Below are positions 1 to 11,957 of a DNA stretch of 64,000 nt, in pieces. How positions within the stretch are numbered: the stretch's first letter is position 1; each line of letters opens with the position of its first letter. The notes under the pieces are model-generated. The model was not told where the DNA came from. It saw only the letters and a list, made by a program, of their open reading frames with translations, and ran no database searches. The stretch is from Schistosoma mansoni (Eukaryota; Platyhelminthes; Trematoda; Strigeidida; Schistosomatidae): positions 28,836,679 through 28,900,678 of the forward strand of contig NC_031495.1 of assembly GCF_000237925.1 (NCBI RefSeq). The letters run 5' to 3'. The position numbers and the translations under genes are program-made.

Positions 1-2322
1 CATTCGGTTATGGAGTGCAAATAACAGATGATTGATATTGGGAGACTTCAATACACCGGACATCAGTTGAACTGAGATGACCACGACAGGATCAATAAAC
101 TACTTTGATAGTCGGTTTCTGGTAACAGTAGTGGAGCATGCATTAGTACGACATGTATCCCAAACTACACGTTTTGGTGCAAACCAAGGTTGTTCTCTGT
201 TGGACTTCGTAATCACTAATGAGACTGAGGATATTGCCAACCTATATAGCCTTCCCCCGTTAGTAAATAGTAATCACGCAGTTTTATCATTCACGTTTAG
301 AGCTAGCGACATGATATACGATCAGATTAAGCCTCACCCAGACATATGGAGAGCTAATATACCAGCCATTCAGGAGTGTGCTGCTAAGATGGATTGGTCA
401 TTAGATACTAGCTCATCAGTTGAAGAGGCGTGGTCTATATTTAAAGGCAAGTTTAGTACAGTCACGTCCCCGTTCATACCATACTTGGTACCACCTAGAC
501 CGAATAATAGTCCACCATGGATAAATGAACAAGTCAAGAAACTTCTTAGGCGTAGGAATAAGCACTGGAATATGTTCATCTCTACTGGCTTAGAACAATA
601 CAGATCCAGTTATTGTAAGATCAGGAATACTTGTAAGGCGTTAATTAGTAAGACTAGACGGTCATATGAAAAACAATTGGTCATGGATTGTGAATATAGT
701 CCGAAACGGATATTCTCGTATATAAAGAGGCGAACTCAGAGAAGTGATGGAATGCCATCACTTTGGTACAAGAAAATCCGTTAATACTGGCAAGAAATGA
801 TATCGAAAAAGCTGAAGCTTTATCGGAATATTTCAGTAACTGTCAGTTACTGTCTTAAGACTACTTCAGCATCTCAAACCTGATAAGTCCAGTGGTCCTG
901 ATTATATTCATCCTAGGGTTATGAGGGCCCAAACAGATGTAATTGCTGAACATTTAGCGATGATGTTTGATATATACCTGCGGCAGTCCAAATTGCCCAG
1001 AGACTGGAAAGACGCGATAATTAGTCCGGCATATAAGGTTGTAAGTAGAGATTTAGTAAGTAACTACCGACCCGTTAGCTTAACTAGTGTAGTTGTGAAA
1101 CTGATGGAAAAGATTATTCGTCTGGCTGTTATAAACTATGTGGAAGGACATGATCTTTTATCCAGGGAACAACATGGTTTTCGGAAAGGCCTATAATTTT
1201 TGACGAATTTTCTCACTGTAGGAGAAGATTGGGCTGAGGCAAAAGATCGAAATATTCCTGTAGATGTGATTTTCATCTATCTAAGTAAAGCCTTTGATAA
1301 GATCTCCCATTCTGATCTTAAATTAAAACGTGAAAGTTTGGGACTTCATTATACAGTCATAGACTGGATAAGTGACTTTCTTCATAACAGGAGACAAAGG
1401 GTAAGAGTTTATGGAGCTCTCATCGTGGGAACCTGTAAAAAGTGGAGTTCCCTAAGACACAATGCTCGGCCCTATTCTCTTTTTACTCTATGTAAGTGAA
1501 CTATCAACTGTAGCTAAGTAATCCATCCTACTCTTCGCCAATGACATAAAGATTTGGAGACCCATATACAGCATATCAGATAAAATAGTATTACAGGATG
1601 ATCCTAACTCATTGGTGGCATGGATGGACGAGTGAGTAGGGCCAGTGAAATGTCACTGAACCCTAGCCAAATCATCCGGCAGTTGGGTCACTGAATATGT
1701 AACACATCATCGATTCCTGTCAAGGTCAAGGACAGTCAACGGGCATCAGTTAATCATACGCCATGAACTGGCCCATGCGGCAGTGGTTCTACTTTCGCTT
1801 GTATCTACTTTAACAAATATATTCTTGTAATAACGTGCTTTGTGTTGTACAGTCTTCAGAGCATCCATGGTCCCTTGATACGTCGATGGGGCAATCCACG
1901 TAAGGTGCTGGTCGCAAGGTGTGACCTCGAAGTTAGCTTATTCGTTACACCGTCCCAGTCTAACTCGAGTAGGCCTCCAATCTTTCGACATAGACCATCA
2001 ACGTTGATGGCCTACAGGTGATCACTGGGAGTGAATCCTAACAAGAGTGTGGTATTTCAACTAAATAACTACGATGATTCGTATTGCTACACAATATGTG
2101 GATTTGTGGTACCCAAAGTAAGAAACTATAAAGATTAAGGAGTCATACTAAGAATTGACCTTAAAAAAACCACGCACTCTAAAACTGCTGCTGCAAAATT
2201 TTATAGGGCATTATGGTCTATTCTTAGATCTTTCCAGTATTTGGATGAGGAATTTTTTAGATTATTATACCCGACTTTAGTGTGACCACATTTGGAATAA
2301 GGGATTAAAGCAACGAGTCCTT
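1..2322 (+). mobile_element. CR1/SR1-type LINE, 5' and RT part (broken)
   Basis: Remains of a non-LTR retrotransposon running off the left edge. The frame at 77-784 (235 aa) holds the end of the endonuclease domain (CSLLDFVITNE, then SNHAVLSFTF, the usual SDH-type box) and the linker before the reverse transcriptase (RT). 921-1196 carries the first RT blocks (LPRDWKDAIISP, NYRPVSLTS, QHGFRKG), and 1200-1499 carries RT motif A (LSKAFDKISHSDL). From 1500 to 2322 RT and connection-domain similarity goes on in broken frames. The coding region has several stops and frame changes, so it is dead. The same element resumes at 7648 after an LTR retrotransposon inserted into it. Clade assignment (CR1/Jockey-like, as in SR1) rests on the endonuclease-RT-C-terminal layout. 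Confidence 0.85.
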
Positions 2323-2648
2323 TGTAGCTGTAAATAATTCCCCAAAATCAATAGCTCATTAAGTGTTCGACATTGGATGCTGACCATGTTGTTTAAGTGG
2401 ACTTGTTTAACCGAAGGCTTTCGGTCATGCATCCGTACCAGATCACGTTTCAACACGGCGTGGGACACAACTCCTACGTTTCATTAGCCAGCTTATAGAA
2501 AAGGTCCTCGATATATTGGTAACGAATCAAATATATCTTTCCTGCCTCTTCTCGTCTGACTTCTGATTTCTATCTGACTGGGAACGATCGAATATAGAAG
2601 GTGCTACTGGTAGCTAGTTGTAAAACTAGAACATCCGTTGCATCATCA
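2323..2648 (+). repeat. 5' LTR of the Ty3/Gypsy element
   Basis: 326 bp, TG...CA ends. It differs from the 3' LTR (7318-7643) by one base seen by eye. It also matches an older, diverged copy at 29945-30264. Confidence 0.95.
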
Positions 2649-2649
2649 T

Positions 2650-2668
2650 TGGTGAGACCGACGTGATC
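2650..2668 (+). promoter_or_regulatory. Primer binding site, tRNA-Trp type
   Basis: TGGTGAGACCGACGTGATC starts one base after the LTR and is complementary, with about two or three mismatches, to the 3' end of eukaryotic tRNA-Trp. A tRNA-Trp primer is typical of the CsRn1/Kabuki group of Ty3/Gypsy elements. Confidence 0.75.
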
Positions 2669-2830
2669 TGGTACACCAAGTCAATATACTGTGAGTCTGT
2701 TCCATTTTGGAATATTATTATTCATTGTTATTCTTTATTTGAATTTTATATATTGTGATATACTTTTTTTTCGCGAATTTTTTTTTCTCGGATATATTTT
2801 AATTAGACATTTTTCGTTATCTATATTACT

Positions 2831-3745
2831 ATGACGGAACACTCACCCAAGGTTTTTAAGTTAAAGTCTATTCCCCCTATTTCGATTCAGTTAACGCCAT
2901 TTTGGCCCGACAATATCGAGTCCTGGTTCTGCTATGCAGAAGCCGATTTTTGCATGCACGGAATCACGGACTCGCGCACACAATTTCTCGCGGTAGTTAA
3001 GGCGTTACCGCGCGAGTTTAACAGGTACGTAACACCTAGTATGTTTACTAGTGATGTTCCCGAACCTTACGAAACGCTTAAACTATCGATTTTAAAACGC
3101 GGAGACCTAACTGATCGACAACGGCTAGACCAACTCCTTAACAATATCGACTTACAACATGGTTCTGCGACGGACATGTTGCTTAGAATGAGAGAAGTCA
3201 TTGGCCAACTAACTTTCGATGATGGCCTATTTAGACAACTTTTCTTGTCTAAACTCCCTCAACAGGTGCAGGCAGTGCTTGTTTCATTTCAAAACAATGC
3301 CATAGATGAACTAGCTGCATCTGCCGATCGAATCTTGGAAATCACCAAATTTTCTAAGGCCGAGGTTTTTTCCATCAAAGAAAAACCCCAATCGACCTCG
3401 ACTGACATGGCCGAACTATGTCACACGCTTACAAGATATCTTAGAGTTCGTAATGACCGTAGTCGGTCAAAATCCTCACGTAGGAGCGTTTCACGTAAGA
3501 GATCTGTCTCTCGACCACGAAAGACAGACAACCCCGACTGGTGCTGGTATCACAACCAGTACGGTAAATCCTCTAGCCCTGCAATTATCCGACCCCAAAA
3601 TCGAGTGACACGAAAAACAGTTCGGGAAACTTCCCAGCCGGCACGCGTTAACGGCAACCGTAGCCGGCGAACACAGCCGTCTGTTATACGTCACAGATGT
3701 GACAACGAAAGTTCGCTACCTCGTCGACACTGGCGCAGAAGTTAG
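2831..3745 (+). CDS. Gag-like capsid polyprotein of the LTR element
   Basis: 304 aa from the first ATG after the leader. It begins with [12 protein letters not shown] and the retrotransposon Gag signature [17 protein letters not shown], as in CsRn1/Boudicca Gag proteins, and continues with a helical capsid-like stretch ([26 protein letters not shown]). Residues from about 195 on are rich in Arg/Ser and basic, consistent with a nucleic-acid-binding tail. The frame overlaps the start of the pol frame and lies in a different phase. Related elements make Pol by read-through of this kind of overlap. Function is inferred from family knowledge: it packages element RNA in virus-like particles. Treated as a fossil; no repair is considered. 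Confidence 0.85.
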   Translation: MTEHSPKVFKLKSIPPISIQLTPFWPDNIESWFCYAEADFCMHGITDSRTQFLAVVKALPREFNRYVTPSMFTSDVPEPYETLKLSILKRGDLTDRQRLDQLLNNIDLQHGSATDMLLRMREVIGQLTFDDGLFRQLFLSKLPQQVQAVLVSFQNNAIDELAASADRILEITKFSKAEVFSIKEKPQSTSTDMAELCHTLTRYLRVRNDRSRSKSSRRSVSRKRSVSRPRKTDNPDWCWYHNQYGKSSSPAIIRPQNRVTRKTVRETSQPARVNGNRSRRTQPSVIRHRCDNESSLPRRHWRRS

Positions 3746-6700
3746 CGTTCTTCCAGCAAATCCCGACGACAGACTTCGCGAGTCTGTTTTAAGTTTACAG
3801 GCGGCAAACGGAAAACCGATCGCTACTTACGGTAAAAGGTACGTCTACCTTAACGTGGGTTTACGCAAACCCATACACTGGATTTTCGTTGTTGCAGACG
3901 TCTCTATGCCAATCATTGGTATAGACCTGTTACAACACCACAATCTACTCATCGACACACGCTCACGAAGGTTAATAGACGGAAACACTAGGTTATCTGT
4001 TTGCGTAACTCCTTGTTCTGGTTGCAGGTTATCCCCAGTCACGATTAAGCACACCATAGACCCCTCGTACCAATCAGTACTCGACAAATACCCCGGGATA
4101 TACCAATCGCAATCGAAATTACCTTGTGTAACCAGCAATGTTACACATCACATCTCGACTACAGGACCACCTGTATTTTCGAAGGCTCGAAGACTCGCTC
4201 CCGAGAAGCTTAGGTTAGCTAAAAACGAATTCGACCACATGATGGACCTAGGGATAATTCGACCATCGAATAGTCCATGGGCATCCCCATTGCACATGGT
4301 CCCTAAAAAGGACAGCAATGATTGGCGGCCAACTGGTGATTATCGGCGTCTGAATGCAAAAACCATTCCCGATCGTTACCCGCCGCCTCATATTCACGAT
4401 TTGACAGCTACCTTGAAAGGTACAACTGTCTTTTCGAAAATCGACTTGGTTAAGGCTTATAACCAAATACCGATGGCACCTGACGACATTCCTAAAACCG
4501 CCATCATCACTCCTTTCGGTCTTTACGAATTTCTACGAATGCCTTTTGGTTTAAGAAATGCGGCTCAAACCTTCCAAAGGTTTATCGACGATGTCTTCCG
4601 AGGTCTCAACTTCGTACATGCGTATGTTGATGACTGTCTAATAGCAAGTCCGGACAGAGAATCACATCTCAAGCATCTGGACATTGTTTTCGATCGACTC
4701 CAAAGGCATGGCATTACTATCAACATTCAGAAATGCCAAATCGGAACTAACTCCTTAGACTTCTTAGGACACACTATTGATGCCCAAGGCATCCGACCCC
4801 TTAGGAGCAAAGTGGCGGCCATTCTGGATTACCCAGAACCGACCACGATCAAGCAGTTACGAACTTTTAACGGACTCGTAAGTTTCTATAGACGGTTCAT
4901 ACCTAAATGCGCGTCCCTTATGAAACCGTTAACCGATCAGCTTCGTGGAAATGCGAAATCAATTAGTTTAGACGACATAGCCCGTAAAGCATTCTCCACA
5001 GTTAAGGAACACATCGCTAAAGCAACCCTGCTTGCTCATCAGGACACTCAAGCGCCCATTAGTATCGCAGTAGACGCATCCGACTCAGCAACCGGAGCAG
5101 TCTTACAACAATGGGTTAACAACTCGTGGCAACCTCTAGGATTTTTCTCGAGACGGTTGTTAGACGCGGAATCTAGGTACAGCACGTTCGGTAGGGAACT
5201 CCTAGCTATGTATTGTGCTGTACGGCATTTTCAACATTCCATCGAAGGAAGAGAATTCACGCTTTTTACCGATCACAAACCTCTTACCTTCTCTTTAAAT
5301 TCATCTTCAGACAAGTACTCACCGCGAGAGTCTCGACAACTCGACTACATTTCGCAGTTTACTTCAGACACACAACACATTTCTGGAGCAAACAATGTAG
5401 TCGCAGATGCCTTGTCTCGAATTAGCTCCTTAAACAGTTTCCAAGGAATCGACCTTCTTAAACTCGCTCAGCTTCAAAAAGAAGACATTGATCTTCAGCA
5501 TGAGTTATCCTGGACAACTCTTAAACTAAGTGTTAGGCAGATGGGAACAGGTAAGGAAACCTTACTTTGCGACACATCTACAGGTAGGGATCGTCCAATT
5601 GTACCAAAACATTATCGCCGCAACGTCTTCAATACGTTGCACAATCTTTCTCATCCAGGTGCTCGTGCAACAGTCAAACTTATAGCCGAACGCTTTTGCT
5701 GGCCTGGCATGAATAAAGACGTGAGGGAGTGGGCACGCTCCTGTGTTAGCTGTCAGAAAGCTAAGGTCGTAAGACACAACAAATGTCCCTTAGGTTCTTT
5801 CAAAACCCCTGACGCTCGTTTCGACCACGTCCATCTAGATTTGGTAGGACCCTTACCCGACTCGAACGGATACTCATATCTCCTAACATGCGTAGACCGT
5901 TTTACTCGATGGCCAGAAGCAGTACCGATTAAGGACATTACTGCTGAAACCGTGGCCCGCGCTTTCGTCGAACGATGGGTAGCAAGTTTCGGCTGCCCTT
6001 CCACAATCACTACAGACCGCGGACACCAGTTTGAATCTGGACTTTTCCGTTGTCTAACCTCACTTTTAGGAATCACGCGCTTCCGAACGACCGCCTACCA
6101 CCCACAAGCAAACGGGTTGGTAGAACGTTTTCATCGACAACTAAAAGCCTCATTATCAGCTTCAAACGTTTCACAGTGGACAGACGCTCTTCCACTCGTC
6201 TTGCTAGGTATCCGCAACGCAGTGAAAGCTGACATTGGATACACGGCATCTCGACTCGTTTACGGAACGACACTCCGACTCCCAGGAGAATTCGTAGATC
6301 CTTCAGCTTCTTCATTGAACATGGATCTAAACTCTTACACGAGTAGGCTTACAAACGCTATGCGTTCAGTTAAACCTGCTCACACTCGACCTCAATCAAC
6401 TGATGTTTTCGTTCAACCCGAATTACGACATAGTACACACGTCTTCGTTCGTCGAGACTCACATCGACGACCCCTCGAATCAGCATACGAAGGACCCTTC
6501 AAAGTTCTTCAACGCGAACCTAAGTACTATGTAGTAGATAAGAACGGTACGAACGATAGCATCGGTATCGATCGACTCAAAGCAGCGTACTTAGAAGGAA
6601 ACCCTAGCTACGTCGATTTTCTTTCGGTACAAGCAAACGACACAGCTACTACACTCGTAATACCCTACACGACAGCCGACACACAACTTGATACTTCGTC

Positions 6701-6782
6701 AACGTCGATAGATAAACCTAAAACAACGCGTTCTGGAAGACGGGTAAGATTTCCAGAATATCTTAACGAATATTGCACGTAG
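3699..6782 (+). CDS. Pol polyprotein: protease, RT, RNase H, integrase
   Basis: 1,027 aa. Domains in order: aspartic protease near residues 5-20 ([14 protein letters not shown]); reverse transcriptase about 150-400 with [15 protein letters not shown], the catalytic YVDD near residue 308 and the FLGHTI block; RNase H from about 450 ([14 protein letters not shown], then TDHKPLTF); integrase with an HHCC zinc finger near 645-690 and the DDE core ([37 protein letters not shown]). The C-terminal region has a chromodomain-free tail. Domain order with integrase after RNase H defines Ty3/Gypsy. The frame is open throughout, unlike the LINE on either side of it, so the copy is young. The annotated start is the first ATG in this frame and need not be the real boundary. 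Confidence 0.93.
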   Translation: MTTKVRYLVDTGAEVSVLPANPDDRLRESVLSLQAANGKPIATYGKRYVYLNVGLRKPIHWIFVVADVSMPIIGIDLLQHHNLLIDTRSRRLIDGNTRLSVCVTPCSGCRLSPVTIKHTIDPSYQSVLDKYPGIYQSQSKLPCVTSNVTHHISTTGPPVFSKARRLAPEKLRLAKNEFDHMMDLGIIRPSNSPWASPLHMVPKKDSNDWRPTGDYRRLNAKTIPDRYPPPHIHDLTATLKGTTVFSKIDLVKAYNQIPMAPDDIPKTAIITPFGLYEFLRMPFGLRNAAQTFQRFIDDVFRGLNFVHAYVDDCLIASPDRESHLKHLDIVFDRLQRHGITINIQKCQIGTNSLDFLGHTIDAQGIRPLRSKVAAILDYPEPTTIKQLRTFNGLVSFYRRFIPKCASLMKPLTDQLRGNAKSISLDDIARKAFSTVKEHIAKATLLAHQDTQAPISIAVDASDSATGAVLQQWVNNSWQPLGFFSRRLLDAESRYSTFGRELLAMYCAVRHFQHSIEGREFTLFTDHKPLTFSLNSSSDKYSPRESRQLDYISQFTSDTQHISGANNVVADALSRISSLNSFQGIDLLKLAQLQKEDIDLQHELSWTTLKLSVRQMGTGKETLLCDTSTGRDRPIVPKHYRRNVFNTLHNLSHPGARATVKLIAERFCWPGMNKDVREWARSCVSCQKAKVVRHNKCPLGSFKTPDARFDHVHLDLVGPLPDSNGYSYLLTCVDRFTRWPEAVPIKDITAETVARAFVERWVASFGCPSTITTDRGHQFESGLFRCLTSLLGITRFRTTAYHPQANGLVERFHRQLKASLSASNVSQWTDALPLVLLGIRNAVKADIGYTASRLVYGTTLRLPGEFVDPSASSLNMDLNSYTSRLTNAMRSVKPAHTRPQSTDVFVQPELRHSTHVFVRRDSHRRPLESAYEGPFKVLQREPKYYVVDKNGTNDSIGIDRLKAAYLEGNPSYVDFLSVQANDTATTLVIPYTTADTQLDTSSTSIDKPKTTRSGRRVRFPEYLNEYCT

Positions 6783-7302
6783 GACATAAGCTTTATCTTG
6801 AATTACTCTTGCATAGTTTATTATAAAATTTTTTTTTCAATATGCTCATTTTTTTTATTTATATAAAAAAAACAAAAAAAACAAACCATTTTTGTTAATT
6901 TTTTTGAGCGTATATATATATATTTTTATATACAAAAAAAAACCGTTTTTTTTCCGATCGCTTTTACGCTTTTTGTAAGTGTATTAGTTTATTCATTTTT
7001 TTTCCCGCTCATCTTGTGTCCCTATGCAAGTACGAGTGTATTTTTGATATGTACTCACACGTTCTATTTTTCCTCTTTTCCAGGACGGCTGGAAAAGAAC
7101 GACGAAGTTTCGCAAGGAACCGGAATTTTTCATTGTACTATATTTCTTTATTGCTATGTTGTACATTTTGGTCCCATGGTTTAAGGAAAGACGACCAGAC
7201 GCTGCTAAACGAAGCAAGCTATCAGAAGAGTGTTCACCAACGACAAACTCGTTGGGTTTAAACTTCTGGCTGGTCACGTCTTAGGGGCATCACTACCTCA
7301 CT
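6783..7302 (+). other. Non-coding 3' stretch of the LTR element
   Basis: About 520 bp between the end of pol and the purine tract, with long A and T runs (6830-6960) and a short (TA) run near 6911-6922. I see no convincing further gene; the short frames here have no recognisable motif. Confidence 0.6.
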
Positions 7303-7312
7303 AGGGGGGGAG
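7303..7312 (+). promoter_or_regulatory. Polypurine tract
   Basis: A seven-G run flanked by A and AG lies five bases upstream of the 3' LTR, the expected place for the plus-strand primer of an LTR retrotransposon. Confidence 0.75.
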
Positions 7313-7317
7313 TGATC

Positions 7318-7643
7318 TGTAGCTGTAAATAATTCCCCAAAATCAATAGCTCATTAAGTGTTCGACATTGGATGCTGACCATGTTGTTTAAGTGGACTTG
7401 TTTAACTGAAGGCTTTCGGTCATGCATCCGTACCAGATCACGTTTCAACACGGCGTGGGACACAACTCCTACGTTTCATTAGCCAGCTTATAGAAAAGGT
7501 CCTCGATATATTGGTAACGAATCAAATATATCTTTCCTGCCTCTTCTCGTCTGACTTCTGATTTCTATCTGACTGGGAACGATCGAATATAGAAGGTGCT
7601 ACTGGTAGCTAGTTGTAAAACTAGAACATCCGTTGCATCATCA
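7318..7643 (+). repeat. 3' LTR of the Ty3/Gypsy element
   Basis: 326 bp, the partner of 2323-2648. It is followed by CCTT, the second copy of the target duplication. Confidence 0.95.
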
Positions 7644-7647
7644 CCTT

Positions 7648-8060
7648 GTTTCAAATATGAGGCGGATATGCTGGAACGAGTCCAAAGCCCAGGGACTAAA
7701 ATGGTAAAAGGTCTATCTGGTCTATTTTATGAAGACAGACTGAAACACCTCAACTTATTTCGGTTATCTTACCGCAGAATACGGGGTGATCTAATATTGG
7801 CTTATCGTATCCTGAACGATAACCTTGGTACTAACATGCCCTATCAAGTCCTTCCGTCTAGGAATTATCATTTGGGAGGACATTCGAAGAAAGTCCAAAC
7901 ACGGAGATCATATCGTCTATGTCTGGAGTTTCGTTTCTCGCACCTAGTGAGTTACTGGAATTCTCTACCAGAACACGTAATATCAGCACCTTCTGTTGAT
8001 ATATTCAAAACGAGATTGTACCTCCACAGTGTAACAAAATTCAAGGATTATTATAGGTGA
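7648..8060 (+). mobile_element. CR1/SR1-type LINE, C-terminal end
   Basis: Continuation of the LINE of 1-2322 after the LTR insertion. The open frame 7596-8060 starts inside the LTR; the LINE part begins with CFKYEADMLERVQSP and contains the conserved C-terminal block of CR1/Jockey RT proteins (DRLKHLNLFRLSYRRIRGDL, then SLPEHVISAPSVDIFKTRL). It ends with a normal stop at 8060. Rejoining it with sequence before 2323 restores the usual order (HLE... then LERVQ), which supports the nested-insertion reading. 8061-8450 probably holds its 3' untranslated part; no clear tail is seen. Confidence 0.85.
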
Positions 8061-8449
8061 ATAGACCTCCTGTCCTTATTACTGAAGACTTTTGATTTAT
8101 TAGGATAGATCTCTAGCGCCAAAGTCAGATTTCGAGGCCGTTGTCAGGTCATGTTAGTTGCTTGTGAAGTGTCAAGCCTACAGAATATCGTTGTCCAAGT
8201 CTGTTCTTGAAAAATTATAACATTAATTGTTTATTTAACCTTCTTGAAAAATTCCCTCGTATATTATGACAGCACGTACTGATTCAGAATTGTATAGTAA
8301 AAACAGAAAGCTTTCTGTTCTGTCTAGACTACGGCATATGTTATGAGCGTCTATTCTTCGCTTGGATGATTCAACTGAGGAGGCAGACACCGCTGCCTCG
8401 AGTAACAGGTTCTAAGAGTGAATGGCGTAAAGTCCTGTATGCCACGAGT

Positions 8450-10545
8450 ATTTATAATATTATTTGTTTCCATTATACCAATCGCGTCCTCGTCATAAGA
8501 GTATTTCACTACAAATGAATGACTGTAAAATCCTGTATGCCACGAGTATTTTACTCGTTATTGGCTTTTCTACTTGCCTGCTATACCTTATGAGTTGTCC
8601 TCATCTGGTTGGGAGAAAAAGAGGTTATATCTGGTCTAAAATCATTTCATAGTATTCTGTAAATCGAAATCAGATCACCCCCTAATCTGCGGTAGAACAG
8701 AGCAAAGAGATCTAGCTTCTCGAGCCGCTCTTTGTGTGGTGAACCCCGGAGTTCTGGAATTGCACGGGTAGCTGCCTTCTGTACTGTTTCCAAGATATCT
8801 GAGCCACCTTTTAAACAGAGGATTGCAGCTTAAATGCAGTTTTCAAGTTTGGATCTCACTAAGATTGTGTGGTGAACATGCTAGTATTTGAATTGGTAAA
8901 CATCTGTCTCAAAGCCCGTAGGGTTCTAAACCCCTTAGCTGCGACCCAGTGGCAGTGAGGTGTGGTCTTAATATCATAGCTCACTGTCATACCAAGGTCC
9001 TTGTGAGGTCAGACTTGGGGCACAGATTCTCCCTCTATGCTGTACCTACTAACCCTCATGTCCTTAATCTGTATGTAGACACACTGTCGTATTGATAGGC
9101 TTCAGTCACTCTTTAGACTAGCTAATCACAATGTTTAAGTTTGCCTGAAGTGCGCATGCATCTGCGTCTCCTGTTGTCTCACCAGATTTTCACATCGGCG
9201 TATATTGGCATTGGGGGCTCAACTATACTTTGGAGTTCTTACATGCAGTCTAAAAAGTAAAGGATCCAATACGGAGTCTTGTGGTACTGAACTAGTTTCC
9301 ATGAGGGGCATTTGGGATTGATTCTTACTTTCTGTCTACGACCTATCAAGAATTCTTCGATCCATTTCAGGAAATATCTGGCATGTTAGGGGTTGCTCAG
9401 TTTCACGAGTAGTCTGTTTTTTGACTCCTTATCACATGCTCTGTTGAAGTCTATGAAGAAAGCATCCATGGTAGACGATATATCTGGTAAGTCGTATAAA
9501 GGTAGACCGAGGTCCCTATTAGGTCAAAAATTACTGACTCATCACCATATCAATTACTTTGCTGAAGTCTATGCGGACAACATCCATTGTCTGGAGTCTA
9601 TTCATTGTCCCATTGCTATAAGAAAGTTTGTTGTGCAAGATAAACCGTTTCTGAAACCATGTTATATGTCTAACAAGTTGTTGGCTTTCGCGAATGTCAT
9701 TATAGTCTTCTTGACTATTCTTTCCAGTATCTTAACTGCGACAATGGTGACGCTGACAGGTCTGTATTTCGATGGGAGTTGTTTTGGTCTTGTTTTATGT
9801 AGTAAGGTGACGATTGCATCCTTGCAGTCAGTAGGTAACATCTTGGCCAAGTTATATATTGAATATCACAGTTAGTGGGGCTGCAGTATGTTGTGCAATT
9901 TGTATCAGGATTTTTGGGTGTAGTTCATCCTTTCCTGTCATTTTTTTTCGTGTTTAAAGTACTGAGAGCATTAAACACATCGTATCGATCAAAGTTCACG
10001 GTGGGCAGACGGTTTGTTGACTTTGTATTCGGGTCTAATTCTTCACGTAGAAGAGCCTCCTAAGTGAATACTTACCTGGAATAGTTTGCCATAGCCTCTG
10101 CTTCCCTAATCATCCTCCATCATTTCAGACCCACTTCCTTCCGTAATTAGCTTGGGAATCCAATGCTGTGCCCTTGTTCTGTAATTTTTGTATGTGAATA
10201 GTCTCTTAGGCTACTTGGTCGCAGATTGGGCCAACTTCGTTTCGTGTTTCCTTTGAGCTAATCGTTGTTTTTATGCCGAACCGTAGCGTTCCATAGTACT
10301 TGCTGTGCCAAGGCTTATGGCAACGTTCCAACATTCCTTCTTTTGTCTTAGTAAGCGTTGAATATCCCGGCCTATCCAGAGATAGCATTGCTTCTTCTTT
10401 GGGACTGTTCAGGGTATATATGGTTGTTGCCTGATTGTATAACTGCCTGGAATGAGTCTATGCATGCTTTGCACAGCCAACGTCATAGTGGCTTTCAGCA
10501 CCTTTTATATGCAGCCGATATGAGTCCGGTGCACACATTGTGATA
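8450..10545 (-). mobile_element. CR1-type LINE, minus strand (broken)
   Basis: Read from high to low coordinates: a linker and RT-start block near 10060-9900 (VFNALSTLNTKKNDRKG), RT blocks in 9850-9662 (DCKDAIVTLLHK, SKYRPVSVTIVAVKILE), HGFRNGLSC near 9650, motif A near 9460 (AFFIDFNRACD), and the C-terminal block near 8870-8650 (CLKGGSDILETVQKAATRA; KERLEKLDLFALFYRRLGGD). Many stops and frame changes make it a relic. About 9015-9510 and 8450-8580 recur, inverted, at 30580-31225. Upstream of about 10060 the match to the LINE linker is weak, so the 5' limit is approximate. Confidence 0.75.
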
Positions 10546-11485
10546 CCACTTATTACACTTGTCACATCACATTCCATTATCCATCGGGAAATAGAATGCA
10601 GGTCTGCCACGACGTTGTTTTACTTGCTCCATAAAATTGTTTTGTGGTCTCAAGAAAAACAACAGCGAAAACTGATCTCTAGAGAAACTGTCTTTTAAGG
10701 CTTGATAGGCGATAGACACTAAACGCAAAATAGGTTTGCATATTACTGTACCTAACAACAATGAAAAAAATACGACTTCAGTACATGCAAAAGGACCTTA
10801 ACACCTTTGGATACAAACAATACTAAAAGATATACTCAACGAGGAAAAGTAAAAAAAGCTGCCCGTTTTTATATTTGTACTCAAAAAAACTCTTGAAAAA
10901 AGCGATACTCTTAGAGATTACTTTGACTGAAATAAATTAAATTAAAACAAAAACAGTAGTCTTTATGCGTAATTAAACGATCAGTACTGTAAAATATAAT
11001 CAGAGGAAAAATACCACTGTCCTTTCTGAATAGCACGTGGAAAGAATTATAAATAAGCAGTTTTTATAACTGTGAATACATATGAAGCTTGCCTAACGTA
11101 TTTTAACATGTCATAAATTGTAATATTCAAAAATATTATCTATACATCTCTATTCACGCATTACGCTTGTGTAATTGCACGGTTAAATGAATAAATGCTA
11201 CTGTTATGCCGGTCACGTTGTAGTTACAAAGTATTAGGTAAGTTGTTGTACACTTGAGTAATTTTATTTTGAGCGGTCATAAAATAATAATGCAAAGCCG
11301 CTTTCAAACATCATGTCAGAAGACAAGAGTTCCAAAACATGTGCGAAATGATATACACTTAAATTTGTGACTGTATTGGATGAATAGTTATAGATGTCAC
11401 AAGTTTGTCCCTACATATCTTCATTTTCATACGCAACCTCCAGTTTTGGAGTCACTTTATTCCCATTTTTGAGTCTCTTTCTTTT
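10546..11485. other. Intergenic, no gene recognised
   Basis: AT-rich. A minus-strand open stretch (10567-10761, 64 aa, with RPQNNFMEQVKQRRGR) looks protein-like, but I could not tie it to a family or to clear splice sites. The rest shows nothing I can name. Confidence 0.4.
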
Positions 11486-11718
11486 CAGTCAGTCAGCTAC
11501 AACGTAGGACCAGGCACATATATGCGTCGGTCCAAGTTGTCATACCTTATCAGTATAACAAGATCAACACCGAATTCATAGAAGTAGTTAATTTAATAGT
11601 GGTAACATATAGAAAAAAGATTGTATGTAAGGAAGATATGAAGCAGTTCTAATCTCATATCTTAAGGGAAGACAAAAAGTGTATACACCTACGCCATTGT
11701 GATAGATTCTAAGCCATG

Positions 11719-11720
<2 letters not shown>
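11486..11720 (-). mobile_element. RTE LINE (family 1) 3'-end fragment
   Basis: Begins (plus-strand view) with the (CAGT)n-like tail and ACAACGTA and ends with GCCATGTCA. Both match the 3' end of the RTE copy at 19025-22930 and the fragment at 56607. It is a 5'-truncated insertion immediately next to an (AT)n run and upstream of the NELF-E gene. Confidence 0.75.

Positions 11721-11755
<35 letters not shown>
11721..11755. repeat. (AT)n microsatellite
   Basis: Uninterrupted alternating AT of about 35 bp, at the truncated end of the RTE fragment. Confidence 0.95.
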
Positions 11756-11757
<2 letters not shown>

Positions 11758-11783
11758 CATTGGTATGAAACTTTTCTTTGCAG

Positions 11784-11854
11784 TATTCACTTGATATCTC
11801 AACCTACTAGTGAGTCATCATGACAATAGAAGATCCAGACCTTGAGGCTGGGAA
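11784..11854 (+). other. Possible upstream exon of the NELF-E gene
   Basis: Follows a good acceptor (CTTTTCTTTGCAG) and ends at a good donor (GGAA|GTAAGT). It contains ATG at 11820 and would encode MTIEDPDLEAGK. However, splicing it to the next exon (11958) puts that exon out of frame. It may be untranslated or an alternative exon, or the true first coding exon may lie elsewhere. Confidence 0.35.
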
Positions 11855-11957
11855 GTAAGTTGCTACTGTGCTTTATACCGAGCTTTTAGAAATATTGATG
11901 TTGACGAACTACTAGCGTCATGTACGATTTATTCTTTGATAAATTAACTGACTATAG

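Larger units (their letters stand above)
2323..7643 (+). mobile_element. Ty3/Gypsy LTR retrotransposon, CsRn1/Boudicca-like, looks whole
   Basis: A 5,321-bp element nested in a LINE. It is bounded by 326-bp LTRs that begin TGTAGCTG and end CATCATCA, and flanked by a 4-bp target duplication CCTT (2319-2322 and 7644-7647). Parts in order: LTR, tRNA-Trp-like primer site, gag frame, overlapping pol frame (protease, RT, RNase H, integrase), AT-rich stretch, purine tract, LTR. The two LTRs differ at one position that I can see, so insertion is recent. Both main frames are open, and I count no obvious breaks. The LTR length and primer match the CsRn1/Boudicca group known from flukes, but I did not compare it with a reference. 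Confidence 0.93.

Noticed and set aside
2277-2468. Minus-strand 63-aa frame, repeated at 29899-30090 and partly conserved
   Set aside because: It lies antisense inside the LTRs; the conservation is that of the LTR, with no protein motif.
3491-6315. Several 60-107 aa minus-strand and off-frame ORFs within gag-pol
   Set aside because: Shadows of the long coding frames.
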